From the NCBI RefSeq assembly GCF_913773735.1, contig NZ_CAJYEB010000014.1, positions 62,001 to 126,000 of the forward strand: a DNA stretch of 64,000 bases, in the 5' to 3' direction. The notes below the pieces were generated by a model, which saw only the letters and a program-made list of their open reading frames with translations, had not been told where the DNA came from and made no database searches. Below are positions 47,773-55,884 of this stretch, in pieces (position 1 is the first letter of the stretch; the number at the start of each line of letters is the position of its first letter). The position numbers were made by a program, and so were the translations under genes. This stretch comes from an uncultured Massilia sp. (GTDB taxonomy: Bacteria > Pseudomonadota > Gammaproteobacteria > Burkholderiales > Burkholderiaceae_D).

Positions 47773-48339
47773 TCCTTCAAAAAAACTGGCGACACCCGAC
47801 GACGATGGATTGCATCGACCCGGCAATTACATATTTGCATTATTAACGTTTGGATAATGAGCTTAAGAAACGAATTACTCATGGAAACGCAATGACGCAT
47901 CCAGGTCGTCATGCAGAATAACAAAGATGCGCCGTGCATTGCGCCCGTTACGTACGGTTACACTCTCGCATCTGTTTATAAAAATTAATATTTTTTTTAA
48001 ATAAAACAAAGATAAGGGATTATGCGGAGTGGCATGAAAAAATAGCCATGAGTGACATCAAATCTTGCGCTCTATTTATCTAGTTTATTAAGTAGGCAAT
48101 GAAATCCGATAATCATCTGATCATATTTGTTGTGCCCCGAATTTTTTTCGGCGCACGGTATACACCTTCCTTTTCTTTGCGGGTATAGTCTCCATATCCC
48201 TATTGCCTTAGGGCATCAAAACAATAGCAGATGCACACGTCTGCCGACCCCGAGCGGTCCCACCGTTCCGCCTTTCCCGTCCGCCGGACTTGCGAAAGGC
48301 CAGCCGTATCACACCCTTCGTCTTTTGCAGAGTACCGAT
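47773..48339. other. 567-bp AT-rich divergent intergenic region
   Basis: It separates the PEP-CTERM gene from the FtsH-like gene. Bases about 47830-48200 are much richer in A and T than the rest of the window, with a core of A/T tracts at 47978-48020. This is the kind of DNA bound by H-NS proteins and probably holds promoters for both genes. A coding frame runs in from 48127 to the FtsH-like start, but nothing in it resembles a protein. Confidence 0.6.
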
Positions 48340-50301
48340 ATGCCCAATTTTGCTCGACTTCAAATTGCCTTCAAGAATGTCTATGTCCGTATCCTGGCCG
48401 CCATCGTGCTGGGCATGCTGGCGGGCTGGGCCATCTACAAGGCCGACGTCCCGCAGGACCCGGCACCGGTGGTGCACTCGCAGAACATCGCCGAGATCAC
48501 GCAGCTGGCGGCCGCCAAGGACCGCCTGGAATACCTGCTGGTCGCCAGGCCGCTGTCGGACTCGCCGCGCTATGTGTATAAATTCAAGGATGCGCCGCAA
48601 CTGCACGTGGTGAAGGTGCCGAGCACCTCGCACCTGTCGCTGGAGCGCGAAGTGCTGCTGAAGAGTGCGATCCCGTACTCGATCGCCAAGGACGATTACC
48701 TGAGCACGCACAAGGCCGTGCTGCAGGACGAGGGCGAGGGCTTCGGCACCGACGTCATCAATTTCCTCAAGCGCCATGCGCTCGACATCACCGTGCTGCT
48801 GGTGATCCTGTACGCGATCAAGTTCGGCATCCCGGGCATGAATGCGGGCGCGCAACTGATTTCGCCGGACAAGCTGAAAGGCAGCCTGGACGACCTGATC
48901 GGCATGGAAGACATCAAGCAGGAAGTGCTGCACCTGGAAGACATGATCCGCAACCGCGAGCTCTACCAGGAGCACAATATCGACAAGCCGTTCAACGTCA
49001 TGCTGACCGGTCCGGCCGGCACCGGCAAGACCAAGCTGGTGGGTTACCTGGCCAAGCGCCTCGACATCCCGCTGATCCAGGCGTCCGGCTCGGCGCTGGA
49101 ATCGGGTTACGTCGGCGGCGGCTCCAAGGCGCTGAACGCCCTGTACCGCAAGGCCAGCGCGAAGGGCCGCTGCATCATCTTCCTGGACGAGGCGCAAAGC
49201 CTGTTCATGCCGCGCGGCCGCAGCGAAAAGAAATGGGAAGACGATACGGCCAACACCCTGCTGGGCCTGCTGGACGGCGTCAAGAGCGACAAGGGGCAGG
49301 GCGTGATCTGGGTCGTCGCCTCGAACTTCGACGATGCCTCGACCGAGATGGACGAAGCGATGCTGCGCCGCTTCTCGGTGAAGATCAACTTCCGCCTGCC
49401 GAACAAGACCGAGCGGCGCGAGCTGTTGCGCAGTTTCCTGGCGCGCAAGAAAGAGGGCCTGGTGGACTGGGACGACCTCGACCTGGACCAGGTCGCCGAG
49501 ATCACCCAGAACCTCAGCCCGGCGCTGCTGGAAACCGTGGTCGAGCGCGCGTCGATGCTGTCGATCCAGGAAAAGGCGATCATCAACACCGACCTGCTGT
49601 TCCGCGCCTATGAACGCGCCACGATCGGCCTGACCGACCGCGCCACCACGGCCGACAAGCAGAAGCAGCGCGAGCGCATCGCCGTGCACGAGCTGGGCCA
49701 CTTCTTCATGCAGATCGATCCGTTCCTGCGCGAAGGCCTGAGCCTGGCGCAGGTGAAGGAAAAGTCGCACCTGCTCAAGATCAGCACCGAGGCGGTGTCG
49801 AAGATCGGCGCGCTGGGCTATGTGCTGCAGTCGGGCGACGACATGTCGCTGCGCACGCTGGAAGAGCTGGAGCGCGACGTGATCGGCCTGTACGGCGGCG
49901 TGGCGGCGGAAGAGCTGTTCTACGGCGCGCGCGGCATCTCGGTGGGCAGCCAGAACGACATCGAGAAGATCACCAAGATGCTGAACCTGATGGTGGGCCG
50001 CCTGTCGATGTACTCGCGCGCCAAGATCGACTACAGCCAGTTGCAGAACGACGCCAGCGGCGAGCACACGCTGCGCCAGGTCGAGGAAAAGTCGGACGAG
50101 CTGTACAGCTACACGCTGGATGCGATCCGCGACTACCGCGAGGTGATCGTGGCGCTCAAGGACACGCTGCTGGACCAGTACGTGTTGTCGAAGGATGCCG
50201 TGTTCGCGCTGCTGGCCGAACACGAGGAAACGCTGCGGGCCGGCCTGGATGCGCCGCGCGCCGTGAACCTCAAGCTGTGCGCCGAGGAGGCCGTGGCTTG
50301 A
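48340..50301 (+). CDS. Diverged FtsH-like membrane AAA+ zinc metalloprotease
   Basis: 653 aa. Topology is that of FtsH: TM1 about 16-33, a periplasmic stretch to about 143, TM2 about 147-165, then an AAA+ module and a peptidase. Walker A is GPAGTGKT (224-231), Walker B IIFLDEAQS, and the pore loop contains GYVGGG. The second-region-of-homology ends EAMLRRFSVK where FtsH has LLRPGRFD. The peptidase has HELGH (450-454; FtsH: HEAGH), LYGGVAAEELFYG and the third zinc ligand in SQNDIEK (Asp540). All catalytic residues are kept, so it is probably active. It stands alone, away from rlmE/folP neighbours typical of housekeeping ftsH. Confidence 0.87.
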   Translation: MPNFARLQIAFKNVYVRILAAIVLGMLAGWAIYKADVPQDPAPVVHSQNIAEITQLAAAKDRLEYLLVARPLSDSPRYVYKFKDAPQLHVVKVPSTSHLSLEREVLLKSAIPYSIAKDDYLSTHKAVLQDEGEGFGTDVINFLKRHALDITVLLVILYAIKFGIPGMNAGAQLISPDKLKGSLDDLIGMEDIKQEVLHLEDMIRNRELYQEHNIDKPFNVMLTGPAGTGKTKLVGYLAKRLDIPLIQASGSALESGYVGGGSKALNALYRKASAKGRCIIFLDEAQSLFMPRGRSEKKWEDDTANTLLGLLDGVKSDKGQGVIWVVASNFDDASTEMDEAMLRRFSVKINFRLPNKTERRELLRSFLARKKEGLVDWDDLDLDQVAEITQNLSPALLETVVERASMLSIQEKAIINTDLLFRAYERATIGLTDRATTADKQKQRERIAVHELGHFFMQIDPFLREGLSLAQVKEKSHLLKISTEAVSKIGALGYVLQSGDDMSLRTLEELERDVIGLYGGVAAEELFYGARGISVGSQNDIEKITKMLNLMVGRLSMYSRAKIDYSQLQNDASGEHTLRQVEEKSDELYSYTLDAIRDYREVIVALKDTLLDQYVLSKDAVFALLAEHEETLRAGLDAPRAVNLKLCAEEAVA

Positions 50302-50357
50302 CGACAGGTTGGTTGATGGTTCTTGAGGCGTGATCTGCGGATAGCTTCAAGTTGATG

Positions 50358-50387
50358 CGGCGGACAGCGATGTCCGCCGTTTTTTTT
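50358..50387 (+). terminator. Intrinsic terminator of the FtsH-like gene
   Basis: CGGCGGACA pairs with TGTCCGCCG around GCGA and is followed directly by eight T. It lies 57 bases after the stop codon and confirms that the gene is transcribed alone. Confidence 0.85.
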
Positions 50388-50416
50388 GGCGCGCCGGGAT
50401 GCGGGCGGCGGTCGAA

Positions 50417-50474
50417 CGCGTGGGCGGGAAACCCGCCCACCCTACGTCGCGTGGACGCCTGCGTGGTCCACGCG
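50417..50474. repeat. Dyad repeat, CGCGTGG...CCACCCTACG family
   Basis: Two adjacent inverted repeats: CGCGTGGGCGGG...CCCGCCCACCCTACG (50417-50446) and CGCGTGGA...TCCACGCG (50448-50474). The CGCGTGG and CCACCCTACG ends recur at 61013-61084. It lies between the FtsH-like gene and the antiporter gene. Confidence 0.75.
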
Positions 50475-50498
50475 CGCATCCGGCGCAGGCATCGTCGA

Positions 50499-52202
50499 TC
50501 AGTGCGCCGGCAGCGGCGCATTCTCCAGCGCTTCCAGCACGTGCCGCGTCATGCTCTTGGCCAGCTCGTGCTCGCCGATGAAGACGGTGCCGCCGGTATC
50601 CTCGCGCAGCAGGCGCGCCTCTTCCTCGTTGTGGGTGCGCACCACGCAGCGGATGGCCGGGTTCAGCGCCTTGGCCGTTTCCACCATCGCGCGCACGTGG
50701 AAGGTGTCGGGCGTGGCGATCACCAGCATCGAGGCGCGCGCGATGTGCGCCTGGATCAGCACCGCCGGCTCGCCCGCGTTGCCGGCCACCGCCGGCTGGT
50801 CGCGCCGGCGCAGTTCCTCGACCAGGTCGCGGTTCTGCTCGGCCACCACGAAGTGCACCTTCTCGCGCGTCAGCTCGTCGGCGATGCGGCGGCCCACGCG
50901 GCCGTAGCCGACCAGCACGACCTGGCCGGTCAGGCGGTCGTGCTCCACCGACATCGGCAGCTCGGCCAGCGGGTCGGTCGAGCGCTCCAGCTGGCGCGCC
51001 AGCGGCGAGCGCGCGCGCAGCCAGTTCTGCAGCGGGCCGGCGGCCTTGAACATCAGCGGGTTGACGGCGATCGAGATGATGGCGCCGGCCAGGATCAGGT
51101 TCTGGCCCATTTCCGGCAGCAGCCCCAGCGACATGCCCAGCGCCGCCAGGATGAACGAGAATTCGCCGATCTGCGCCAGGCTGGCCGAGACGGTGATCGC
51201 CGTGTTCAGCGGATAGCGCAGCGCCAGCACCAGCACGAAGGCAGCGATCGACTTGCCGAACAGGATGATGGCCAGCACGCCCAGCACCTGCAGCGGGCTC
51301 TCGACCAGCACGCGCGGGTCGAACAGCATGCCCACGGAAACGAAGAACAGCACCGAGAACGCGTCGCGCAGCGGCAGCGTCTCTTCGGCGGCGCGGTGGC
51401 TCAGCTCCGATTCGCGCAGCACCATGCCGGCGAAGAAGGCGCCCAGCGCGAACGAGACGCCGAACAGGTGCGAGGAACCGAAGGCGATGCCGACGGCGGC
51501 CGCGATCACGGCCAGCGTGAACAGCTCGCGCGAGCCGGTCTTGGCCACGCGCCACAGGAACCACGGGAACAGCTTGCGCCCGACGATCAGCATGAAGGCG
51601 ACGAAGGCGCCGACCTGCACCAGGGTCCAGGCCAGCGTCGACCACAGCGAACCGCCGCCATCCTCGCTCTTGCCGCCCAGTACGCCCGACAGCGCCGGCA
51701 GCAGCACCAGCACCAGCACGGTCACGAGGTCCTCGACCACCAGCCAGCCGACCGCGATGCGGCCGTTGAAGGAATCGAGTTCGCCGCGGTCCTCCAGCGC
51801 CCGCAGCAGCACCACCGTGCTGGCCACCGACAGCGCCAGGCCGAACACCAGTCCCGCGCCGATGCCCCAGCCCCACAGGTGCGCCAGGCCCATGCCCAGC
51901 AGGGTGGCGACGGCGATCTGCAGGATCGCGCCGGGCAGGGCGATCCCCTTCACTTCCATCAGGTCATCCAGCGAGAAGTGCAGGCCGACGCCGAACATCA
52001 GCAGCATCACGCCGATCTCGGCCAGCTGCGACGCCAGCTGCACGTCGGCCACGAAGCCGGGCGTGGCCGGTCCGATCAGGACGCCGGCCGCGAGATAGCC
52101 GACGAGCGCAGGCAGGCGCAGCCGCACGGCGAGCATGCCGAGCAGCAGGCCGAGCCCGAGGGCGGCGGCGATGGTGGTGATCAGGCTGATGTTGTGTTCC
52201 AT
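50499..52202 (-). CDS. ybaL: YbaL-type monovalent cation:proton antiporter (CPA2)
   Basis: 567-aa inner-membrane antiporter. About twelve helices fill residues 5-390, with the CPA2 stretch VASTVVLLRALEDRGELDS. An RCK/TrkA-N domain follows at about 415 (VVLVGYGRVGRRIADEL) and includes EPAVLIQAHIARA. This is the layout of YbaL/KefB-type proteins, which move K+ or Na+ against H+ and are gated by nucleotides or glutathione adducts. The ATG at 52202 begins the first helix; the frame upstream is non-coding. No KefF/G-type ancillary gene is adjacent. Confidence 0.9.
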   Translation of the reverse strand: MEHNISLITTIAAALGLGLLLGMLAVRLRLPALVGYLAAGVLIGPATPGFVADVQLASQLAEIGVMLLMFGVGLHFSLDDLMEVKGIALPGAILQIAVATLLGMGLAHLWGWGIGAGLVFGLALSVASTVVLLRALEDRGELDSFNGRIAVGWLVVEDLVTVLVLVLLPALSGVLGGKSEDGGGSLWSTLAWTLVQVGAFVAFMLIVGRKLFPWFLWRVAKTGSRELFTLAVIAAAVGIAFGSSHLFGVSFALGAFFAGMVLRESELSHRAAEETLPLRDAFSVLFFVSVGMLFDPRVLVESPLQVLGVLAIILFGKSIAAFVLVLALRYPLNTAITVSASLAQIGEFSFILAALGMSLGLLPEMGQNLILAGAIISIAVNPLMFKAAGPLQNWLRARSPLARQLERSTDPLAELPMSVEHDRLTGQVVLVGYGRVGRRIADELTREKVHFVVAEQNRDLVEELRRRDQPAVAGNAGEPAVLIQAHIARASMLVIATPDTFHVRAMVETAKALNPAIRCVVRTHNEEEARLLREDTGGTVFIGEHELAKSMTRHVLEALENAPLPAH

Positions 52203-52440
52203 CCGTGGTGGTCCCCTTTGCAATTGTGTCGATAAACTTATCCAGTATAAGGGACGATCGGCCGGGTTGGACGGGAATCGCGTGAAAAAATGGAAATTAC
52301 ATGGGTTTGCAGGCAAATCGATGCGAAATGCGTGCGGATGCACCGGTTTGGCCGCAACGGCGCGCGCCGCGGCCGGCGCGGCTCGGCTAGGATGGAGGCT
52401 TGAGCAATGGATGAGCTGAAACGATGGACGGAGTGACGCC

Positions 52441-53724
52441 ATGGACGCGCTAACGCGCGGCAAGGAAGCGGAATTGCGCGGCGCCAAGCGCCTGGCGCTG
52501 GGATTCTTCGTGGGCGCGGCGCTCCTGTTCGCGCTCGCGCTGGCCCTGCCGCCGACCTGGTGGAGCGGCCTGCTGAAGGCCTTCGCCGAGGCGGCGATGG
52601 TCGGCGCGCTGGCTGACTGGTTCGCGGTGGCGGCCCTGTTCCGGCGCATCCCGATCCCGATCGTCTCGCGCCACACCGAGATCATCCCGGCCAACAAGGA
52701 GCGCATCGCCGACAACCTGGCCGCCTTCGTGCACGAGAAATTCCTCGACACGGAATCGATCGTGCGCCTGATCCAGAAGCATGATCCGGCGCAGAAGGTG
52801 GCCGACTGGCTGGTGCGGCCCGAGAACACGCGCCAGCTGGGCGACTACCTGGTGCGCACGGCCGCCTGGGCGCTCGACTTCATCGAGGACGGCGCCGTGC
52901 AGACCTTCATCCGCCGCGCCGTGCACGGCATGGTGGGCAGCGTCGACCTGTCGAAGGCCGCCGGCACCATCCTCGAGAGCATCACGCGCGAGCGGCGCCA
53001 CCAGGCGATCCTCGACGAAGGCATCGAGCAGCTGGCGCAGCTGCTCGGCAACGAGGAGATCCAGGCCGTCATCGCGCAGGGCATCGTCGACTGGCTGCGC
53101 GAGGAGTACGCGTTCATGGAAAAGATGCTGCCGTCCGAACTGATCGGCCGCAAGGGGGCCGACATCGCGGTGCGCCTGGCCGCCGGCATCCTGCTGCGCG
53201 TGGCCAAGGATCCCGACCACCCGCTGCGCGAGCGCTTCGACGTCTTCACCCACGACTTCGTGGCGCGCCTGAAGGACGATCCGGCGTTCGCCGCCAAGGG
53301 CGAGGAGATCAAGCGCTACCTGGTCGGCGACGAGACGCTGAACGGCTACCTGGGCGCGCTGTGGGGCGACCTGAAGGGCTGGATCAAGGCCGACCTGGAC
53401 AAGGAGGATTCGGCGCTGCACCGCCGCCTGGTGGCCACCGGCGCCTGGGTCGGCAGGACGCTGGCCGAGGACCCGCAGCTGCGCGCCTCGCTGAACGAGA
53501 ACCTGGAACTGGCGGCGCGCGGCGCCGCGCCCGAATTCGCCGGCTTCCTCACCCGCCACATCGCCGACACCGTCAAGCACTGGGACGACCGCGAGATGTC
53601 GCACCAGGTCGAACTGAACATCGGCAAGGACTTGCAGTTCATCCGCATCAACGGCACCATCGTCGGCGGGATGATCGGCATCGTGCTGTACCTGTTGTCG
53701 AGCGTGCCCGCATGGTTGCGCTGA
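52441..53724 (+). CDS. DUF445 family membrane protein
   Basis: 427-aa protein with one N-terminal membrane helix (about 20-38), the conserved block VGALADWFAVAALFRRIP just after, a long helical middle and a final helix (VGGMIGIVLYLLSSVPAWL). Typical of DUF445 (YjiN-like) proteins, whose role is not known. A DUF2007 gene starts 11 bases later, probably in the same transcript. Confidence 0.9.
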   Translation: MDALTRGKEAELRGAKRLALGFFVGAALLFALALALPPTWWSGLLKAFAEAAMVGALADWFAVAALFRRIPIPIVSRHTEIIPANKERIADNLAAFVHEKFLDTESIVRLIQKHDPAQKVADWLVRPENTRQLGDYLVRTAAWALDFIEDGAVQTFIRRAVHGMVGSVDLSKAAGTILESITRERRHQAILDEGIEQLAQLLGNEEIQAVIAQGIVDWLREEYAFMEKMLPSELIGRKGADIAVRLAAGILLRVAKDPDHPLRERFDVFTHDFVARLKDDPAFAAKGEEIKRYLVGDETLNGYLGALWGDLKGWIKADLDKEDSALHRRLVATGAWVGRTLAEDPQLRASLNENLELAARGAAPEFAGFLTRHIADTVKHWDDREMSHQVELNIGKDLQFIRINGTIVGGMIGIVLYLLSSVPAWLR

Positions 53725-53735
53725 AAGGAGAGGTC

Positions 53736-54053
53736 ATGCAAAGGACGATGGACGCGACGCTGGCCGGATCGCAGGAACGGGAGGGCTGGCCGGGGAACGA
53801 CCTGTTCGAGGTGGCGCGCTACCTGGTGCCCATGCAGGCGCGCCTGGTGCAGGGCTGCATGGTGGCGTCCGGCATCCCGGCGGTGCTGGCCGACGACCAG
53901 CTGATGCAGGCCGACCTGCTGCTGGCGCCGGCGCTGGGCGGGGTGCGCATCCTGGCGCCGCGCGCGTACCTGCAGCAGGCGCAGGCGGTGCTGGAGGCGT
54001 TCGAGCGCGGCGAGTTCGCGCTGGACGAGGATGCCGACGTCGATCCGCCCTGA
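53736..54053 (+). CDS. DUF2007-type small protein
   Basis: 105-aa soluble protein with the ferredoxin-like DUF2007 pattern: LFEVARYLVPMQARLVQGCMVASGIPAVLADD, then GGVRILAPRAYLQQAQAVLEAF, split here only by description. Family members are called putative signal-transducing proteins without experimental proof. An AAAGGAGAGG site 5 bases before the ATG at 53736 fixes the start. Follows DUF445 by 11 bases. Confidence 0.8.
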   Translation: MQRTMDATLAGSQEREGWPGNDLFEVARYLVPMQARLVQGCMVASGIPAVLADDQLMQADLLLAPALGGVRILAPRAYLQQAQAVLEAFERGEFALDEDADVDPP

Positions 54054-54123
54054 ATCGTAACGGACGGGCCCGGCGCGCAAGCTGTTATACACTTGCTTAT
54101 ATGATAACCATGAGGTAACAGCT

Positions 54124-54561
54124 TTGAAGAAACAACTTTTCCCGACCATCGCCATCCTGGCCGCCGCCCTCGGCGCCGCCAGCGCCGCCGTCGCCAGCGT
54201 CGACACCTCGCCCAAGCCGGGCGGCGTGTACCGCCTCAAGCCCGGCATCTACGTCAACGACAAGGTCGATTGCGGCGCGCCGGCCAATGCCGACATCCGC
54301 CAGTACGACGGCAAGGGCATCGCCACTGCCCATACCCGCGCCTGCAGGGTGACGGTGCGTTCGCACAAGCGCAACACCTATACGGTGGACCAGAGCTGCA
54401 TCGACGCGGGCGCCGGCCCGGCCCCGCGGCGCAGCCAGCGCCAGCAGGTGATCGTGCAGGATGCGCTGACGTTCACGCAGGTGATCGGCAGGGATCGCAC
54501 GACGTACCGCTATTGCCCGGTGTACCAGTTGCCGGAGGGGTTGCAGAAAGCGGCGCGCTGA
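54124..54561 (+). CDS. Small cysteine-containing exported protein
   Basis: 145 aa, starting at TTG (54124), set by a GAGG site 8 bases upstream. A signal peptide (FPTIAILAAALGAASAAVAS) is followed by a mature part with four cysteines, in VDCGAP, ACRVTV, QSCIDAG and YCPVYQ, probably two disulfides. The C-terminal half contains basic residues. No known domain. Probably periplasmic or secreted; conserved small exported proteins like this exist in related genomes but I cannot name a family. Confidence 0.65.
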   Translation: MKKQLFPTIAILAAALGAASAAVASVDTSPKPGGVYRLKPGIYVNDKVDCGAPANADIRQYDGKGIATAHTRACRVTVRSHKRNTYTVDQSCIDAGAGPAPRRSQRQQVIVQDALTFTQVIGRDRTTYRYCPVYQLPEGLQKAAR

Positions 54562-54565
54562 CATG

Positions 54566-54603
54566 AAAAAAGCCGTCGACCCTTGCGAATCGACGGCTTT
54601 TCC
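54566..54603. terminator. Bidirectional intrinsic terminator
   Basis: AGCCGTCGA pairs with TCGACGGCT; T-runs follow on the plus strand and precede as A-runs for the minus strand. It serves the exported-protein gene on plus and the tRNA-Met gene on minus. Confidence 0.85.
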
Positions 54604-54608
54604 GAATC

Positions 54609-54685
54609 TGGTGGTGATAGGTGGACTTGAACCACCGACCCCAGCATTATGAGTGCTGTGCTCTAACCAGCTGAGCTATATCACC
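54609..54685 (-). tRNA. tRNA-Met (CAT), elongator type
   Basis: 77-nt cloverleaf on the minus strand with encoded CCA. Acceptor GGTGATA pairs with TATCACC; the anticodon loop CTCATAA gives CAT. The body (GAGCACAGCACTCATAATG, then GGGGTCGGTGG) matches elongator tRNA-Met, not initiator. Identical to the copy at 54773. Confidence 0.95.
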
Positions 54686-54724
54686 GTTGCCTCGGCATCG
54701 CTGCCGCGGACTTCGATACTGACG

Positions 54725-54759
54725 AAACAAAATGGCCCAGCTTGAAAAAGCCAGGCCAT
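54725..54759 (-). terminator. Terminator after the upstream tRNA-Met gene
   Basis: On the minus strand, ATGGCCTGGCTT pairs imperfectly with AAGCTGGGCCAT and is followed by TTTTGTTT. It lies between the two tRNA genes, so they seem to be separate transcription units. Confidence 0.65.
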
Positions 54760-54772
54760 CCTGCCTGAATCC

Positions 54773-54849
54773 TGGTGGTGATAGGTGGACTTGAACCACC
54801 GACCCCAGCATTATGAGTGCTGTGCTCTAACCAGCTGAGCTATATCACC
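54773..54849 (-). tRNA. tRNA-Met (CAT), elongator type, second copy
   Basis: 77-nt gene with sequence identical to 54609-54685, including the encoded CCA. Transcribed on minus, upstream of the other copy, with a terminator in between. It lies about 65 bases downstream of the miaA stop. Confidence 0.95.
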
Positions 54850-54915
54850 AAAGCGGGGTGCATTATGCCGTCCGGCCCCGGAAGTGTCAAGGCTACCCCT
54901 TCCGGGTGTTTCTGT

Positions 54916-55884
54916 CTACCCGTGTCCGGCGCGCAACGACTGCACGCGGGCCAGCACGGCGCCGGCCGGATCCGGACCCAGGCAGTCGATCACGATCCGT
55001 TCCGGCATCGAACGCAGCCAGGTCAACTGGCGCTTGGCCAGCTGGCGCGTGGCGACGATGCCGGTCTCGCGCAGGCCGGCGCGGTCGATCGTGCCGTCCA
55101 GGTATTCCCAGGCCTGGCGGTAGCCCACGCAGCGCATCGACGGCAGGGCCGGCGACAGGTCGCCGCGCGCGCGCAGGCGTGCGGTCTCGGCCACGATGCC
55201 CGCGTCGTCGCTGCGGCCCAGCATCTGGTCGAAGCGCAGGGCGATGCGCTGGTGCAGCACGGCGCGGTCCGACGGTTCCAGCGCGAACGATGCCAGCGCG
55301 AACGGCAGTGCCGGCCTGGCGCGCCGCGCCAGCAGCGCCGACATCGGCTGGCCGGACAGTTCGATGATTTCCAGCGCCCGGTTGATGCGCTGGGCGTCGT
55401 TCGGCGCCAGGCGCGCGGCCGTGGCCGGATCGAGCGCGCGCAGCTTGTCGTGCATGGCCGGCCAGCCGATGCGCGCCGCTTCGGCGTCGAGGCGGGCGCG
55501 CAGGGCCGCGTCGGCCGTCGGCAGGTCGTCCAGCCCGTCGACCAGGCCCTTGAAGTACATCATCGTGCCGCCGACCAGCAGCGGCAGCCGGCCGCGCGCG
55601 GCGATCTCGCCCACCAGGCGGATCGCGTCCTCGCGGAACTGCATGACCGAATAGGCGTCGAGCGGGTCGATGATGTCGATCAGGTGGTGCGGCACGCTGG
55701 CCAGTTCCTCGGCCGTCGGCTTGGCCGTGCCGATGTCCATCCCGCGGTAGACGAGCGCCGAGTCGACCGAGATGATTTCCGACGGGATCGCGCGCGCGAT
55801 CGCCAGGGCGGCGGCGGTCTTGCCGGACGCGGTCGGGCCCATGATGGCCACGGCCATCGGCTGGTTCGTGTCCGCCATCGTCAT
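54916..55884 (-). CDS. miaA: tRNA dimethylallyltransferase
   Basis: 322-aa enzyme that prenylates A37 of tRNAs reading UNN codons. The P-loop is [15 protein letters not shown], the tRNA/base-binding residues lie in [17 protein letters not shown], and [17 protein letters not shown] is the usual central motif. The ATG at 55884 overlaps the mutL stop by 4 bases. It supplies the substrate for MiaB (42845-44227). mutL-miaA is a common pair. Confidence 0.96.
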   Translation of the reverse strand: MTMADTNQPMAVAIMGPTASGKTAAALAIARAIPSEIISVDSALVYRGMDIGTAKPTAEELASVPHHLIDIIDPLDAYSVMQFREDAIRLVGEIAARGRLPLLVGGTMMYFKGLVDGLDDLPTADAALRARLDAEAARIGWPAMHDKLRALDPATAARLAPNDAQRINRALEIIELSGQPMSALLARRARPALPFALASFALEPSDRAVLHQRIALRFDQMLGRSDDAGIVAETARLRARGDLSPALPSMRCVGYRQAWEYLDGTIDRAGLRETGIVATRQLAKRQLTWLRSMPERIVIDCLGPDPAGAVLARVQSLRAGHG

